From: Corynebacterium sp. HMSC05H05
Lineage (GTDB): Bacteria > Actinomycetota > Actinomycetes > Mycobacteriales > Mycobacteriaceae
Length of the DNA stretch: 64,000 nucleotides
Reading direction: 5' to 3'
Assembly (NCBI RefSeq): GCF_001807265.1
Contig: NZ_KV788403.1
Coordinates: 34,777-98,776, forward strand
Below are positions 1-10,641 of the stretch, piece by piece; within the stretch, counting starts at the first letter, position 1; every line of letters starts with the position of its first letter. A program made the translations under genes and the position numbers. Under the pieces are notes generated by a model. The model did no database searches. It had not been told where the DNA came from and was given only the letters and a program-made list of their open reading frames with translations.

Positions 1-1
1 G

Positions 2-634
2 CCTGTGTGCGGGCTGGGCTACGGCCGCTTTTTCAAGCGCGCGTTGCCGATCCTGCTCATCGCGCCGCTGGCGGGCATCCCCATGGCGCTCTACGGCCAG
101 GCGGGCGGGGCGACCTACCTCGAATGGGGGCTGGTGCACGTCTCCGAGCTGTCGGTTTCGTTGGCGTGGGCGGTGATCCTGCGCGTGCTCGCGATCGCGC
201 TGCCGGTGGTGCTGCTGTCCGCGGACGTGGACCCCACCGACTTAGGCGACGGGCTCGCCCAAGTGCTGCACCTGCCGGAGCGCTTCGTCATCGGCACCGT
301 TGCGGCACTGCGCATGCTCACCCTGCTTCGCGACGACCTCGACGCCATGCGCCGCTCCCGCCGCGCCCGCGGCATCGCCGACCAGGGCAAGATCAAGTAC
401 TGGTTCTCCCTGTCCTTCGGCCTGCTCGTGATGTCGCTGCGCCGCGCCGGCAAGCTCGCCACCGCCATGGAAGCCCGCGGCTTCGGCGGCCCCCGCACAC
501 GCTCCTGGGCGCGCGAATCCAAGCTGCACTCCCGCGACTGGGCGGTCATGGCCGTCTGCCTTGCCGTCGCCCTCGCCGCGCTCGCGCTCGCGTGGGCGAC
601 CGGCTACCTGCGCCCGGTGTGGGCGGTGCGATGA
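2..634 (+). CDS. ECF transporter transmembrane subunit EcfT (5' end cut off)
   Basis: Energy-coupling-factor transporter T subunit (CbiQ/EcfT family), the membrane scaffold linking the ATPase pair to a substrate-binding S component. The frame is open to the window edge, so the true start and roughly the first 50 residues lie upstream. Hydrophobic segments alternate with the cytoplasmic coupling region, which carries the two family Ala-Arg-Gly signatures (RRARGIAD and MEARGFGG). The stop overlaps the next start codon (ATGA, 631-634), so the two genes are translationally coupled. The ATPase and S component of this set should lie upstream; the substrate cannot be told. A second complete ECF set lies at 49356-52015. 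Confidence 0.85.
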   Translation, partial: PVCGLGYGRFFKRALPILLIAPLAGIPMALYGQAGGATYLEWGLVHVSELSVSLAWAVILRVLAIALPVVLLSADVDPTDLGDGLAQVLHLPERFVIGTVAALRMLTLLRDDLDAMRRSRRARGIADQGKIKYWFSLSFGLLVMSLRRAGKLATAMEARGFGGPRTRSWARESKLHSRDWAVMAVCLAVALAALALAWATGYLRPVWAVR

Positions 635-1098
635 CGTACACCCTGCTTATCGACGGCCTCTCGGGCTCCGGCAAAACCACCCTCGCCAACCACATCGGCT
701 CAGTACTTGGCATCCAGGTGGTCCACCTGGACGATTTTTACCCCGGCTGGGGCGGGCTTGCAGAGGGCGCCCGCATGGTCGCCGACGACGTCCTCGACCC
801 GGTGGCACCCGGGTTCTGGCGGTGGGACTGGCATCGCAACCGGCGCGCGGAGTGGGTGCCGCTCGTGCCCGGAGCGGACCTTGTGGTGGAGGGGGTGGGC
901 GCGGTCACGGAGGCGTCGATACGCAAGGCGAAAGCGCGCGGGGACGTCGACACGCTGCGGGTTGTCGCGCCGGAAGAGATACGAAAAGCCCGGGCCCTGC
1001 AGCGGGACCCGGGCTACGCGCCCTGGTGGGACATGTGGGCCGAGCAAGAAAAACGCCTGCCCGCACTCCCCGTGGACGTGGAGGTTAGGAGGGGGTGA
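631..1098 (+). CDS. Small P-loop NTPase, kinase-like
   Basis: A 155-residue cytoplasmic P-loop protein. It opens with a Walker A motif (GLSGSGKTT, about residues 9-17) followed by HLDDFYPGW, the arrangement of uridine kinase / nicotinamide riboside kinase-like nucleoside and vitamin kinases. Later an Arg/Glu-rich segment could be a lid. The start ATG overlaps the ecfT stop, and the 3' end overlaps the convergent peptide-transporter ATPase gene by 14 bases. Being coupled to an ECF transporter gene, it may phosphorylate the imported compound, but that is inference; the substrate is unknown. Confidence 0.6.
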   Translation: MTYTLLIDGLSGSGKTTLANHIGSVLGIQVVHLDDFYPGWGGLAEGARMVADDVLDPVAPGFWRWDWHRNRRAEWVPLVPGADLVVEGVGAVTEASIRKAKARGDVDTLRVVAPEEIRKARALQRDPGYAPWWDMWAEQEKRLPALPVDVEVRRG

Positions 1099-3052
1099 CC
1101 TCCTCCGGTGTGTACACCGTGCGCACGCGCGCACGCTCCGCGTCCGGATCCGGGATCGGGATCGCCGACAGCAACGCCTTGGTGTAGGGGTGCTGCGGGC
1201 TGTCGAAGACGTCGTCCGTCTCGCCGAACTCCACAAAATCGCCCTTGTACATCACCGCCACGCGGTCCGACAGGTGGCGCACCACCGACAGGTCGTGGGC
1301 GACGAACAGGTAGGACAGGCCGAGCTTGCGCTTCAGGGAATCAAGCAGGTTGATCACGCCTGCCTGGATGGACACGTCGAGGGCGGAAACCGGCTCATCC
1401 AGCACGATCACCGACGGGTTCGTCGCAAGAGCGCGTGCGAGGCCAATGCGCTGGCGCTGGCCGCCGGAGAAGTGGCCGGGGAAACGGTCCAACTGCTTCG
1501 CGTCCAGGCCCACGGTGCGCATCAGCTCCGAGATGCGGGCGTCCTTGTCGCCCTCGTAGCCGAGCGCGTCCAGCGGTTCCTGGATGATCTCCTTGACCGT
1601 CATGCGCGGGTTGAGCGAGCTCATCGGGTCCTGGAAGACCATCTGGATGTTCTTGCGGGCCTCGCGGCGCTGCGCGGTATTCATCTTCGCCGCGTCCTGG
1701 CCGCAGATGACAATGCGCGAATCTGGTTCCGGCTCGAGGTTCATAATCTCCAGCAGTGTGGTGGTCTTGCCGGAGCCCGACTCGCCCACAATCGCCATGC
1801 ACTCGCCGGCGCGCACGTCGAAGGAGATGTTCTTGACCGCGTGGACCGTGCCGATGCGGCGCTTGACCAGCGCGCCCTTGGTCAGCGGGAACTCGCGGTG
1901 CAGGTTCTCCACCTCGAGCGTGATCTCGCGGTCCTCGCGCGGGATGCCCGCGTACTTGTTCTCCGGCAGTTTCGGGGCGGGGAAGAGCGGCTTGCCGCCG
2001 ATCTTGCCATCCACGATCTCCTCGCGACGGATGCAGGCGACCAGGTGCTCGTCGTCTTCGCCCTTGTCCGGGATCAGCGCCGGCTCCTTGGCCAGGCACT
2101 CGTCGACTGCGATGGGGCAGCGGGGGGCGAACTGGCAGCGGTCCGCGACGTCGATAAGCATTGGCGGGTTGCCATCGATGTACGTCAGCGGCTCGGTGGA
2201 CGGCTGGTCCACGCGCGGGGTGGAGCCCAACAGGCCAACCGAGTACGGCATCTTCGGGTTGCTGAAGAGTTCGTGCACCTCGGCGCGCTCGACGGGGCGG
2301 CCGCCGTACATCACCAGCACGTCGTCCGCCGTGCCGGCGACAACACCCATGTCGTGGGTGATCATGATGCAGGCGGCGCCGGTTTCGCGCTGCGCCTTCT
2401 TAATCACTTCGAGGATCTGCGCCTGGATGGTCACGTCCAGCGCGGTGGTCGGCTCGTCGGCGATGAGCACCTTCGGGTTGTTCGCGATAGCAATCGCGAT
2501 GACCACACGCTGGCGCATGCCGCCGGAGAACTCGTGCGGGAAGGAGCGCAGGCGCTTCTTCGGCTCCGGAATGCCCACCAGATCGAGCAGTTCCGCGGCG
2601 CGGTCCATCGCCTTGGACTTGGAGATGGTGTTGTGCGCCTGGATCGCCTCCACCAGCTGGGTGCCGATGTCGTAGACCGGCGTCAGCGCGGACAGCGGGT
2701 CCTGGAAGATCATGCCGATGCCGTTGCCGCGGATCTTAGACATTGCGTTATCGGACTTGCCCAGCAGCTCGTCGCCGGCGAACTTCACGGAGCCGGTGAC
2801 GTTCGCGTACTCAGGGAGCAGCCCCATCACCGCAAGCGAGGTGACGGACTTGCCGGAGCCGGACTCACCCACGATGCCGAGAGTGCGGCCAGGGTAGAGG
2901 TCGAAGTCGACGCCGCGCACCGCCCGGACCACGCCCGCCTCCGAGGGGAAGGAGACGTGGAGGTCGCGCACCGAAAGCACCGGGTCGCCGGTAGGCGCCG
3001 GAGCCGCGCCGCCGAAGCCGGCGCCGCCGGGGTTGTGGATGCTGGTTGTCAT
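1085..3052 (-). CDS. Oligopeptide/dipeptide ABC transporter, fused double ATPase (DppD-DppF type)
   Basis: A 655-residue protein with two nucleotide-binding domains in one chain, powering peptide uptake. The first domain (about 25-285) has Walker A GESGSGKS, signature FSGGMRQRV and Walker B VLIADEPTTALD. The second (about 370-630) has GESGSGKTT, FSGGQRQRIGLARAL and VIVLDEPVSALD. After the first domain comes the cysteine-rich oligopeptide C-terminal segment (RCQFAPRCPIAVDECL). Both ATP sites look intact. Last gene of a four-gene minus-strand operon (6961 to 1085). Its ATG overlaps the dppC-like stop by 4 bases. Confidence 0.92.
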   Translation of the reverse strand: MTTSIHNPGGAGFGGAAPAPTGDPVLSVRDLHVSFPSEAGVVRAVRGVDFDLYPGRTLGIVGESGSGKSVTSLAVMGLLPEYANVTGSVKFAGDELLGKSDNAMSKIRGNGIGMIFQDPLSALTPVYDIGTQLVEAIQAHNTISKSKAMDRAAELLDLVGIPEPKKRLRSFPHEFSGGMRQRVVIAIAIANNPKVLIADEPTTALDVTIQAQILEVIKKAQRETGAACIMITHDMGVVAGTADDVLVMYGGRPVERAEVHELFSNPKMPYSVGLLGSTPRVDQPSTEPLTYIDGNPPMLIDVADRCQFAPRCPIAVDECLAKEPALIPDKGEDDEHLVACIRREEIVDGKIGGKPLFPAPKLPENKYAGIPREDREITLEVENLHREFPLTKGALVKRRIGTVHAVKNISFDVRAGECMAIVGESGSGKTTTLLEIMNLEPEPDSRIVICGQDAAKMNTAQRREARKNIQMVFQDPMSSLNPRMTVKEIIQEPLDALGYEGDKDARISELMRTVGLDAKQLDRFPGHFSGGQRQRIGLARALATNPSVIVLDEPVSALDVSIQAGVINLLDSLKRKLGLSYLFVAHDLSVVRHLSDRVAVMYKGDFVEFGETDDVFDSPQHPYTKALLSAIPIPDPDAERARVRTVYTPEEVTPS

Positions 3053-4125
3053 GCTGCGGAACCTCCGGAGTTCGAGTTCGGGTCGAGCGCGTCACGCAGG
3101 CCGTCTGCGATAAACGCCATGGACACGGTGAGCAGGGTCAGGATCAGCGCCGGGAAGTAGAACTGCCACGGGGCGGTGATCAGCGTCGACGTGCCGGTTT
3201 GCAGCAGGGTGCCCAGGGACACGTCGGGAAGCTTCACGCCCAGGCCGAGGAAGGACAGCGCAGTCTCCGACATGATGGTGGAGACGATGCCCAGCATCAG
3301 CTGGATGATCAGCAGCGAGGCGACATTCGGGATGACGTGGCGCACGATCGTCTGCGGACGGGAGACACCCATGAACTTCGCCGCGCGCACGTAGTCGTTT
3401 TCGCGGATGGACAGCGAAAGCGACCAGATCACACGCGCCGAGTACATCCAGCCGAACGCGATGAGCACGACGGTGAGCACCTTCCAGTCGCCGCCCGAGC
3501 CGGAGACCAGCAGGGCGATGATGAGGAAGGTCGGCACGGCCAGCAGGAAGTGGATGACGGCCAAAACGACCTTTTCCACACTGCCGCCGTAGAGTGCTGC
3601 GCCCGCGCCGACGATCGCCGAGATGATGGTGGTGGCAATCGAGGCCGGAACCGCAATCGTCAGCGAGCGGCCCAGGCCGTGGACCACTTGGGCGAACAGG
3701 TCGTTGCCGGAGTCCGTCGTGCCGAACCAGTGCTCTGATGACGGCGGCACCGACAGGTTCAAAAAGTCCGGATCCTGGTAGTTCCACGGGGTGAGGAACT
3801 TGCCAAAAATAGCGAGCAAGACCAGCAGGAAGAAGATAATCAGGCCCACAACCGCGGCCTTGTTACGCATGAAGCGGCGGAAGTAGATCTTCGACTTCCT
3901 CGTCGCCCGCATCGTCTGCTGGTCGTCGACGCTGTTGCCTTGCTTCGGGATGGGCGGGGGAGTGTCGCGCTCCTCGCTCATCACGCCGTCGGCCTGGCGG
4001 CCAGTCTCGGAGATGGCGGTGAGGTCGTTCAGCGGCATGTTCGCGTGCATGCCCAGGCTGGTGGAGCTGTGTGCGCGGGGGTCTTTCAGTTTGCGGGATA
4101 CGCCGCGGGAGGTGTTCGGTGCCAT
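3049..4125 (-). CDS. Peptide ABC transporter permease (DppC type)
   Basis: A 358-residue inner-membrane permease with about six transmembrane helices, the DppC/OppC half of the channel. The long N-terminal extension (about 75 residues, polar, Pro-rich) precedes the usual RRFMRNKAAVVGLIIF segment. The WFGTTDSGNDLFAQ motif and the EAA-type cytoplasmic loop (about residues 245-265) are family features. The first ATG at 4125 is kept because it is 11 bases after the upstream permease stop, but an internal ATG (MSEERDTPP, about residue 49) is a possible alternative. Substrate inferred only from family. Confidence 0.88.
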   Translation of the reverse strand: MAPNTSRGVSRKLKDPRAHSSTSLGMHANMPLNDLTAISETGRQADGVMSEERDTPPPIPKQGNSVDDQQTMRATRKSKIYFRRFMRNKAAVVGLIIFFLLVLLAIFGKFLTPWNYQDPDFLNLSVPPSSEHWFGTTDSGNDLFAQVVHGLGRSLTIAVPASIATTIISAIVGAGAALYGGSVEKVVLAVIHFLLAVPTFLIIALLVSGSGGDWKVLTVVLIAFGWMYSARVIWSLSLSIRENDYVRAAKFMGVSRPQTIVRHVIPNVASLLIIQLMLGIVSTIMSETALSFLGLGVKLPDVSLGTLLQTGTSTLITAPWQFYFPALILTLLTVSMAFIADGLRDALDPNSNSGGSAA

Positions 4126-4136
4126 TTCAGTGCTCC

Positions 4137-5120
4137 TTAGCTCACGCGCACGCGCGGGTCGAGGGCAACGACGATGAGGTCCGCCAGGATGGCGGAGACA
4201 GCCGTCATGGCGGCGCCGAACGCGGCCACGACGACGACCCCGTGGACGTCGTTACGCGCAATTGTCTGGATGAAGTACTGGCCCATGCCTTGCCAGGCGA
4301 AGATGCGCTCCGTCATCACGGCGCCGGTGAAGATGCCGGGCACGGAGAACGCCACGGAGGTGGCCACCGGGATCAGCGAGGTGCGCAGCGCGTGACGACG
4401 CACCGCCTTCGACTTGGTCAACCCCTTCGCGCGGGCGGTGCGCACGTAGTCCGCGTTCAGGTTGTCCAGCAGCAGTGTGCGCTGCATGAAGTGGTAGCCG
4501 GCGTACGAGATGATCAAAAGCGACAGGGTAGGCAGCACGAGGTGCTGCGCGTAGTCCACCATCTTCGCGCCGAATCCCTCGACACCCGGGCTGGAAGCAC
4601 CGGTGACGTAGAAGACGCGCTTGCCGGTCCACTCGTTGACTTTGAGGCCGAACCAGACCACGGCGATCGACGCCACAACCACGTGGATGTTCATGGTGAT
4701 AATCGAGATGCCCTGCCACATGCGGTCGGCGCGCTTGTACTGGCGCGAAGCTGTGTACACGCCGAGGGCCACGCCGAGAAGGATGGACAAAAGGGTGGCA
4801 AACAGCGTCAGCTGGGCGGAGACCCAGATGCGGTAGGAGACCTGCTCGTTGACCGAGTCTCCGAGCGGGGACTTGCCCCAGTCCCAGCTCGTGAGAATGC
4901 CGGTGAGCCAGGTCCACCAGCGTTCGATGAGCGGGGTGTTCGGGCTCAAGTTCAACGGCTCGAGCAGGGCGTCGATCTGGTCTTCGGGCAAAGGTGGGCG
5001 GCGGCCGAAGTAATTGGCTCGCGGGTCGAGGAAAAAGCTAGCGAGGAAGTAGGTCAGGTTGGTGGCCAAGAAAACGATCAGGCCCCAACTCAGTGTCTTC
5101 CTGAGCAGGTATCGAAACAT
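4137..5120 (-). CDS. Peptide ABC transporter permease (DppB type)
   Basis: A 327-residue permease beginning MFRYLLRKTLSWG, the standard DppB/OppB opening with the first transmembrane helix followed by a periplasmic domain. The central loop contains an EAA-like motif (VRTARAKGLTKSKAVRRHALR). An upstream in-frame start (5174) is rejected: the ATG at 5120 has a purine-rich GAGAG upstream and gives the normal N-terminus. It forms the channel with the DppC-type permease. A hairpin at 5182-5211 separates it from the binding-protein gene. Confidence 0.9.
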   Translation of the reverse strand: MFRYLLRKTLSWGLIVFLATNLTYFLASFFLDPRANYFGRRPPLPEDQIDALLEPLNLSPNTPLIERWWTWLTGILTSWDWGKSPLGDSVNEQVSYRIWVSAQLTLFATLLSILLGVALGVYTASRQYKRADRMWQGISIITMNIHVVVASIAVVWFGLKVNEWTGKRVFYVTGASSPGVEGFGAKMVDYAQHLVLPTLSLLIISYAGYHFMQRTLLLDNLNADYVRTARAKGLTKSKAVRRHALRTSLIPVATSVAFSVPGIFTGAVMTERIFAWQGMGQYFIQTIARNDVHGVVVVAAFGAAMTAVSAILADLIVVALDPRVRVS

Positions 5121-5181
5121 GTGCGCTCTCGGTTCCGGTGTCAGCGGGTGTGCAGGAGGTTTTCGGCGATGCAAGTGCGGA

Positions 5182-5211
5182 AGCCCGCCCAGTGCTCACG
5201 CTGGGCGGGCT
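5182..5211 (-). other. Intercistronic hairpin between binding protein and permease genes
   Basis: Perfect 11-base inverted repeat AGCCCGCCCAG / CTGGGCGGGCT with an 8-base loop, 40-odd bases after the binding-protein stop and 60 bases before the permease start. There is no U-tract. It probably acts as an mRNA-stabilising or partial-termination element that keeps the binding-protein transcript in excess over the membrane subunits, as in other ABC operons. The repeat is seen; the role is inferred. Confidence 0.6.
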
Positions 5212-5254
5212 CACACTCATCTCGGGTGTTTCACCAGGTAGAAGGTGGGGAAAG

Positions 5255-6961
5255 CTACTTCGCCCAGCCCACGTTCTCGATCGGCAGGACCGCGAAGGAC
5301 GCGGCGCCGTAGTTGGCCAGGCCCTTCTTCACGGCCACGATCTCGGGGCCGTTCGCGTACGGCATGATGCCGAACTGCTGCAGGGCTTCCTTCTCCAGCT
5401 CGTTGGCGCGCTTGATCTGCTCTTCAGCTTCCGGGATCTGCTGCAGCTCTTCGATCTGCTTGTCCATCTCCGGCGTGCCGGTGCCGGACTTGTTCAGCTC
5501 GGAATCGGATGCGTAGATCTGGCCGAAGTAGGCGACACCGAACGGGTCGGAGGAGCTGAAGCCGGACATGAACAGGTCGAAGTCGCGCTCAGCGGTGACC
5601 TTGGAGAAGTCGGAGCTCGGACGCTCCTCAACCTGGACGTCGATGCCGATGTTGCGCAGCATCGCCTGCAGGGCGGAGGTGGTGGCCTGCACCATCGGCG
5701 AGTCGCCGAGGGTGACGTAGCGGACGGACAGCGGGTTCGCCTCGTCGTAGCCGGCCTCCTTCAGCAGCTCCTTGGCCTTTTCCGGGTCGTACTGGACAGC
5801 CTCGCCGAAGTTGTCCTCGTAGCCGTCCTGGGTCTGGAAGAGGTTAAACGAGCCCGGCAGGTCCTCGGTGTAGCCCAGGCCCTGGAAGCGGATCGCGGCG
5901 AGCTGTTCGCGGTCGATGCCGCGCATGATCGCTTCGCGCACCTTGATGTCTTCCAGGCCCGGTGCGGTGGAGTTGATGGTCATCAGGAAGGTGGACGGAC
6001 GCAGTGCCGTGCGGATCTCCACTGCATCGCCCATTTCCTTCGCGGTGGCCAGGCGGTCGCGGGTGCCAACGCCGGTGGCGTCGAGCTCACCTGCGCGGAA
6101 GGCGTTCAGGGATGCCTGGTCCTCCATCTGGCGGTAGGTGATCTTGTCCAGCTTCGGCTTCTCGCCCCACCAGTTCTCGTTGGGCACGAAGGATGCTGTG
6201 CCGCCTTCGAAGTCGACGTTTTCCACCTTGAACGGGCCTGCGCCCCACTCGGGGTGGACCTGCTTGAGGTAGGCGTTCATGAAGGTGTCGGCATCCTTGA
6301 CCTGCGGCGGGACCAGGGAGTCGAAGAGGCCCTCCCACCACGGGTACGCCTGCTTGAAGGTGATCACTGCCTGCTTGTCGTCTGCGCCGCGCTCAACGGA
6401 TTCGATCAGCTCGTAGCCGTCGGTGGAGTTGACCTGCACCTCCGGGTTGGAGCCGTTGTTGAACTTCCAGGTGTTTTCGTAGGCGGTCCAATCGATCGGG
6501 GTGCCGTCGTTGTAGTTGGCCTCCGGGTTGATGGTGTAGGTGACCACGGTCTTGCCGTCGACGGTCTCGTCCTTGACGTCGGTGAGGTACGCCGGGTTCG
6601 GGTGGTAGGTGCCGTCACCGTCGAAAAGCGAAAGCACCGGATTGTACTTCGTCCACAGCGAACGGGTGTACAGGTTCATGTTGGCGTGGAACAGGTTCTG
6701 TTGCTCGGCGATCTCGGTGATCGAGAGGGTGAGCTCGCCGCCGTCCTGGATCTGGTCGCGCTCCAGCGGGTTGTAGTCGCCCGCGGCGTTGACTTCGAGC
6801 TGTTCGCCGTTGTCGCCGGAGGTCTCGGCCTGGGTGTTTGCTGTGTCCTGGCCGCCACCTGCGGCTGTGCCCTCGGAGTTTCCGTCCGAGGAGCAGGAGG
6901 CGAGGACGAGGGAGATGGAGGAGAGGCCGGCGAGAGCCGCGACACGGAGGCGTTTGCTCAT
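5255..6961 (-). CDS. Peptide ABC transporter substrate-binding lipoprotein (SBP family 5)
   Basis: A 568-residue exported lipoprotein that captures peptides outside the membrane and delivers them to the permease. It starts MSKRLRVAAL and has a signal peptide with lipobox LVLASC (lipidated Cys near residue 23), then a Gly/Ser/Thr/Gln-rich linker and a family 5 domain. The ATG at 6961 has a good AAAGGA ribosome-binding site 6-7 bases upstream, so the longer in-frame start at 7129 is rejected. First gene of the operon; expression is probably driven from the long upstream region that holds a GlxR-like site. Confidence 0.92.
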   Translation of the reverse strand: MSKRLRVAALAGLSSISLVLASCSSDGNSEGTAAGGGQDTANTQAETSGDNGEQLEVNAAGDYNPLERDQIQDGGELTLSITEIAEQQNLFHANMNLYTRSLWTKYNPVLSLFDGDGTYHPNPAYLTDVKDETVDGKTVVTYTINPEANYNDGTPIDWTAYENTWKFNNGSNPEVQVNSTDGYELIESVERGADDKQAVITFKQAYPWWEGLFDSLVPPQVKDADTFMNAYLKQVHPEWGAGPFKVENVDFEGGTASFVPNENWWGEKPKLDKITYRQMEDQASLNAFRAGELDATGVGTRDRLATAKEMGDAVEIRTALRPSTFLMTINSTAPGLEDIKVREAIMRGIDREQLAAIRFQGLGYTEDLPGSFNLFQTQDGYEDNFGEAVQYDPEKAKELLKEAGYDEANPLSVRYVTLGDSPMVQATTSALQAMLRNIGIDVQVEERPSSDFSKVTAERDFDLFMSGFSSSDPFGVAYFGQIYASDSELNKSGTGTPEMDKQIEELQQIPEAEEQIKRANELEKEALQQFGIMPYANGPEIVAVKKGLANYGAASFAVLPIENVGWAK

Positions 6962-7287
6962 GGTCAGTTCCTTTCGTAGGTCGTCCGTCCGCAGATTGCT
7001 TTGCGACGGTTGCCCAAGGCGGGCAATGGTGCCGGTGGAATTTCCGGCGGCCCCTGCACACGGTTCGTACAGCACCCTTCGGTAAACACGACGTGAATCA
7101 GGTTGAACACAACCTACCGTACTTGTCACCTAGTTCACATTGTTTTGGGGAAGTATTTTGCGTTTTATGCCCAGTGGTTTTCCAGCAAACCCGAATGATC
7201 TGACAAAACGGCACGTCAATCTGTGTAGGTGACACAGGTCGTGGAAGCTGCCAAACTATAGAAAATGTGAATGGTATTCATGGAATG
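6962..7287 (-). promoter_or_regulatory. Regulatory region of the peptide-transporter operon
   Basis: About 325 bases without a gene on either strand, AT-richer than the surroundings. It holds a GlxR/CRP-like 16-mer (7124-7139) and a short perfect inverted repeat, CTGTGT-N5-ACACAG (7221-7237), both outside coding sequence and both upstream of the binding-protein gene. No convincing -35/-10 pair was picked out; TTGACG (minus strand, near 7215) has no good -10 at the expected distance. Confidence 0.5.
7124..7139. promoter_or_regulatory. Candidate GlxR (CRP-type) binding site
   Basis: TGTCACCTAGTTCACA matches the corynebacterial GlxR consensus TGTGANNTANNTCACA at all fixed positions but one (C for G at position 4). 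It lies about 165 bases upstream of the binding-protein start. GlxR is the cAMP-responsive global regulator of Corynebacterium; control of this operon by it is inferred from the match alone. Confidence 0.5.
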
Positions 7288-7320
7288 TAAAAACCCCACC
7301 CGCTGGGGAAGCGGGTGGGG
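7288..7320 (-). terminator. Rho-independent terminator of the DUF402 operon
   Basis: On the minus strand a perfect 10-base stem CCCCACCCGC / GCGGGTGGGG with a 7-base loop is followed directly by TTTTT. It lies 16 bases past the stop of the DUF402 gene. Confidence 0.85.
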
Positions 7321-7335
7321 TGAACGGGAGGTTAA

Positions 7336-7872
7336 TTACCCGACCGGGGTCAGCTCCACATTGTCGGCCCACGTCAGCTCGATACCTTGGGCGCGCAGCC
7401 ACTCCATCGCGTCGTCGCCGTGGCGCGTGATGCCTTCAACGGCGGTCAGCGTGACGTCGATAGCCTTCTCGGCGTCCTCGGCGGTGATGTAGCCGGCGGA
7501 GGTGGCGGCGGCGAGCTCGTCGATGTCCAGCACGTCGATCGGGTTGCCGGTTAGTGACACCAGGTCCACGTACAGGTCGCGGGTGCGCCACACCTCACCG
7601 TCGACGTCGATGTCGGCGATATCGAAGTAGAAGTCATGCTCGTACCCGGCGCCTTCGCGCCAGTGGAAGATGTTTGCCCGCAGCCCAAGCTCCGGCAGCA
7701 GCCAGCTCTCCAGGTAGCCGAACTCCGGGTGGTCGGCGCCGCGGCCCATGTACAGGCCGAAGTCGGTGACGCGGAACGTGTCCACCTCTCGCAAGAACCC
7801 TTTTGGGTCGGTGTTGATGTTCGCTGCGGTGTCGAACGTCTCCTGCTTCACGGGGTGCAGATCGGCGGCCAT
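7336..7872 (-). CDS. DUF402 family protein
   Basis: A 178-residue cytoplasmic protein of the DUF402 family (FomD / nucleoside-phosphate hydrolase fold). The central stretch (YLESWLLPELGLRANIF, then HDFYFDIADIDVDGEVWRTRDLYVDL) carries the aromatic and acidic residues that in characterised members bind metal and hydrolyse nucleoside di- or triphosphates. Cognate of M. tuberculosis Rv1156 by position. The GAGG ribosome-binding site overlaps the end of the upstream secreted-protein gene (gap 3 bases), so both form one operon ended by the terminator at 7288-7320. Substrate unknown. Confidence 0.75.
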   Translation of the reverse strand: MAADLHPVKQETFDTAANINTDPKGFLREVDTFRVTDFGLYMGRGADHPEFGYLESWLLPELGLRANIFHWREGAGYEHDFYFDIADIDVDGEVWRTRDLYVDLVSLTGNPIDVLDIDELAAATSAGYITAEDAEKAIDVTLTAVEGITRHGDDAMEWLRAQGIELTWADNVELTPVG

Positions 7873-7875
7873 GGG

Positions 7876-8547
7876 TTACCTCACGTCTATAGATGCGGCG
7901 GTCGGTGCAAAGGGGCAGCTCTTGTCGACGGTGCGCACACTCCCGTCAACGACTGCCAGAACCCGCCCGGAGCCCGTGTCCGCGGTCGCGGACAAGGTGG
8001 CCGGTCCTGTTGGGTTAATCCCGTTATTGCCCAACGGCGTTACGCCGGTGCGGAAATTGCCCAGGTTGATCCAGTACACCTTCATACCGTCCTGCTCTTT
8101 CGCTGCCGCCGGGGTGCCGAGTGCGGTGAAGACGAAGGTGGTCTGGCCCGCCTTTGCTCCTGGGGCGGGCGACTCGGCCGGGCCGGGTACCGCGATCGCG
8201 GAAGCGGTGGAGTGGAGGCCGTCGCCGATGCAGTTGCCGGAGACGGTGGGCCAGTAGAACTGGGTGAACCGTGGGGCGTCGTCAGGCAGGGGCGGGCCGC
8301 CGATTTCGTCGCCGCCCGCGTAGAACTGCACTGCGGTGCGTAGCGCGTTGCCAACGTTTTGCGGGACGTAAGGCTGGTCTGCAAACGCGTTGACGCGCGC
8401 GACGGTTTCGGGTGTGGGCCGGCCCAGCGGGTCGAGGAACGAGGACTGCGCAGAAGCAGTGTGCTTAGCGACGCCACCGGTCACCAACAAACCGGCAGCG
8501 CACGCCGCCGCAACGACGGTCCGGGAAAGTGAAAGATAGTTGTGCAC
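7876..8547 (-). CDS. Secreted protein of unknown function (Rv1157c-like position)
   Basis: A 223-residue exported protein. A GTG start at 8547 gives an N-terminus with a basic residue, a hydrophobic core (VVAAACAAGLLVTGG) and a probable cleavage after ASA near residue 33. The mature part is Pro/Gly/Ala-rich, with one Cys in GNCIGDG and one in KSCPF that could form a disulphide. A longer frame from 8622 is rejected because TTGACG-N16-TAATGT places the transcription start at this GTG, leaving no room for an upstream start. Position next to DUF402 and typA matches Rv1157c. No enzymatic motif seen. Confidence 0.7.
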   Translation of the reverse strand: MHNYLSLSRTVVAAACAAGLLVTGGVAKHTASAQSSFLDPLGRPTPETVARVNAFADQPYVPQNVGNALRTAVQFYAGGDEIGGPPLPDDAPRFTQFYWPTVSGNCIGDGLHSTASAIAVPGPAESPAPGAKAGQTTFVFTALGTPAAAKEQDGMKVYWINLGNFRTGVTPLGNNGINPTGPATLSATADTGSGRVLAVVDGSVRTVDKSCPFAPTAASIDVR

Positions 8548-8582
8548 TTGCGCCACATTAGTCACATCCGTAACAACGTCAA
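8548..8582 (-). promoter_or_regulatory. Sigma-A type promoter giving a leaderless mRNA
   Basis: Minus strand: -35 TTGACG (8577-8582), 16-base spacer, -10 TAATGT (8555-8560), then 7 bases to the GTG at 8547. Transcription should begin at or next to the start codon. This is the best -35/-10 pair in the window and decides the start of the secreted-protein gene. Confidence 0.75.
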
Positions 8583-8713
8583 GCGGAATTGCTAAAAAGC
8601 TGTGCAAATCCTGCGCGCCCACGAGCTCCGGGTGGCGGGCGGGATAATGCGATTGGGCGCAGGCGGGAGTATCGTTTAGGCGTTATTTCCGCCAACGCAA
8701 AGGACCTATCTCT

Positions 8714-10630
<1,917 letters not shown>

Positions 10631-10641
10631 CCTGTTCTTCC

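Noticed and set aside
8548..8622. Upstream start (8622) for the secreted-protein gene
   Set aside because: The codons fall on a strong TTGACG-N16-TAATGT promoter and would place 25 residues before a normal signal peptide.
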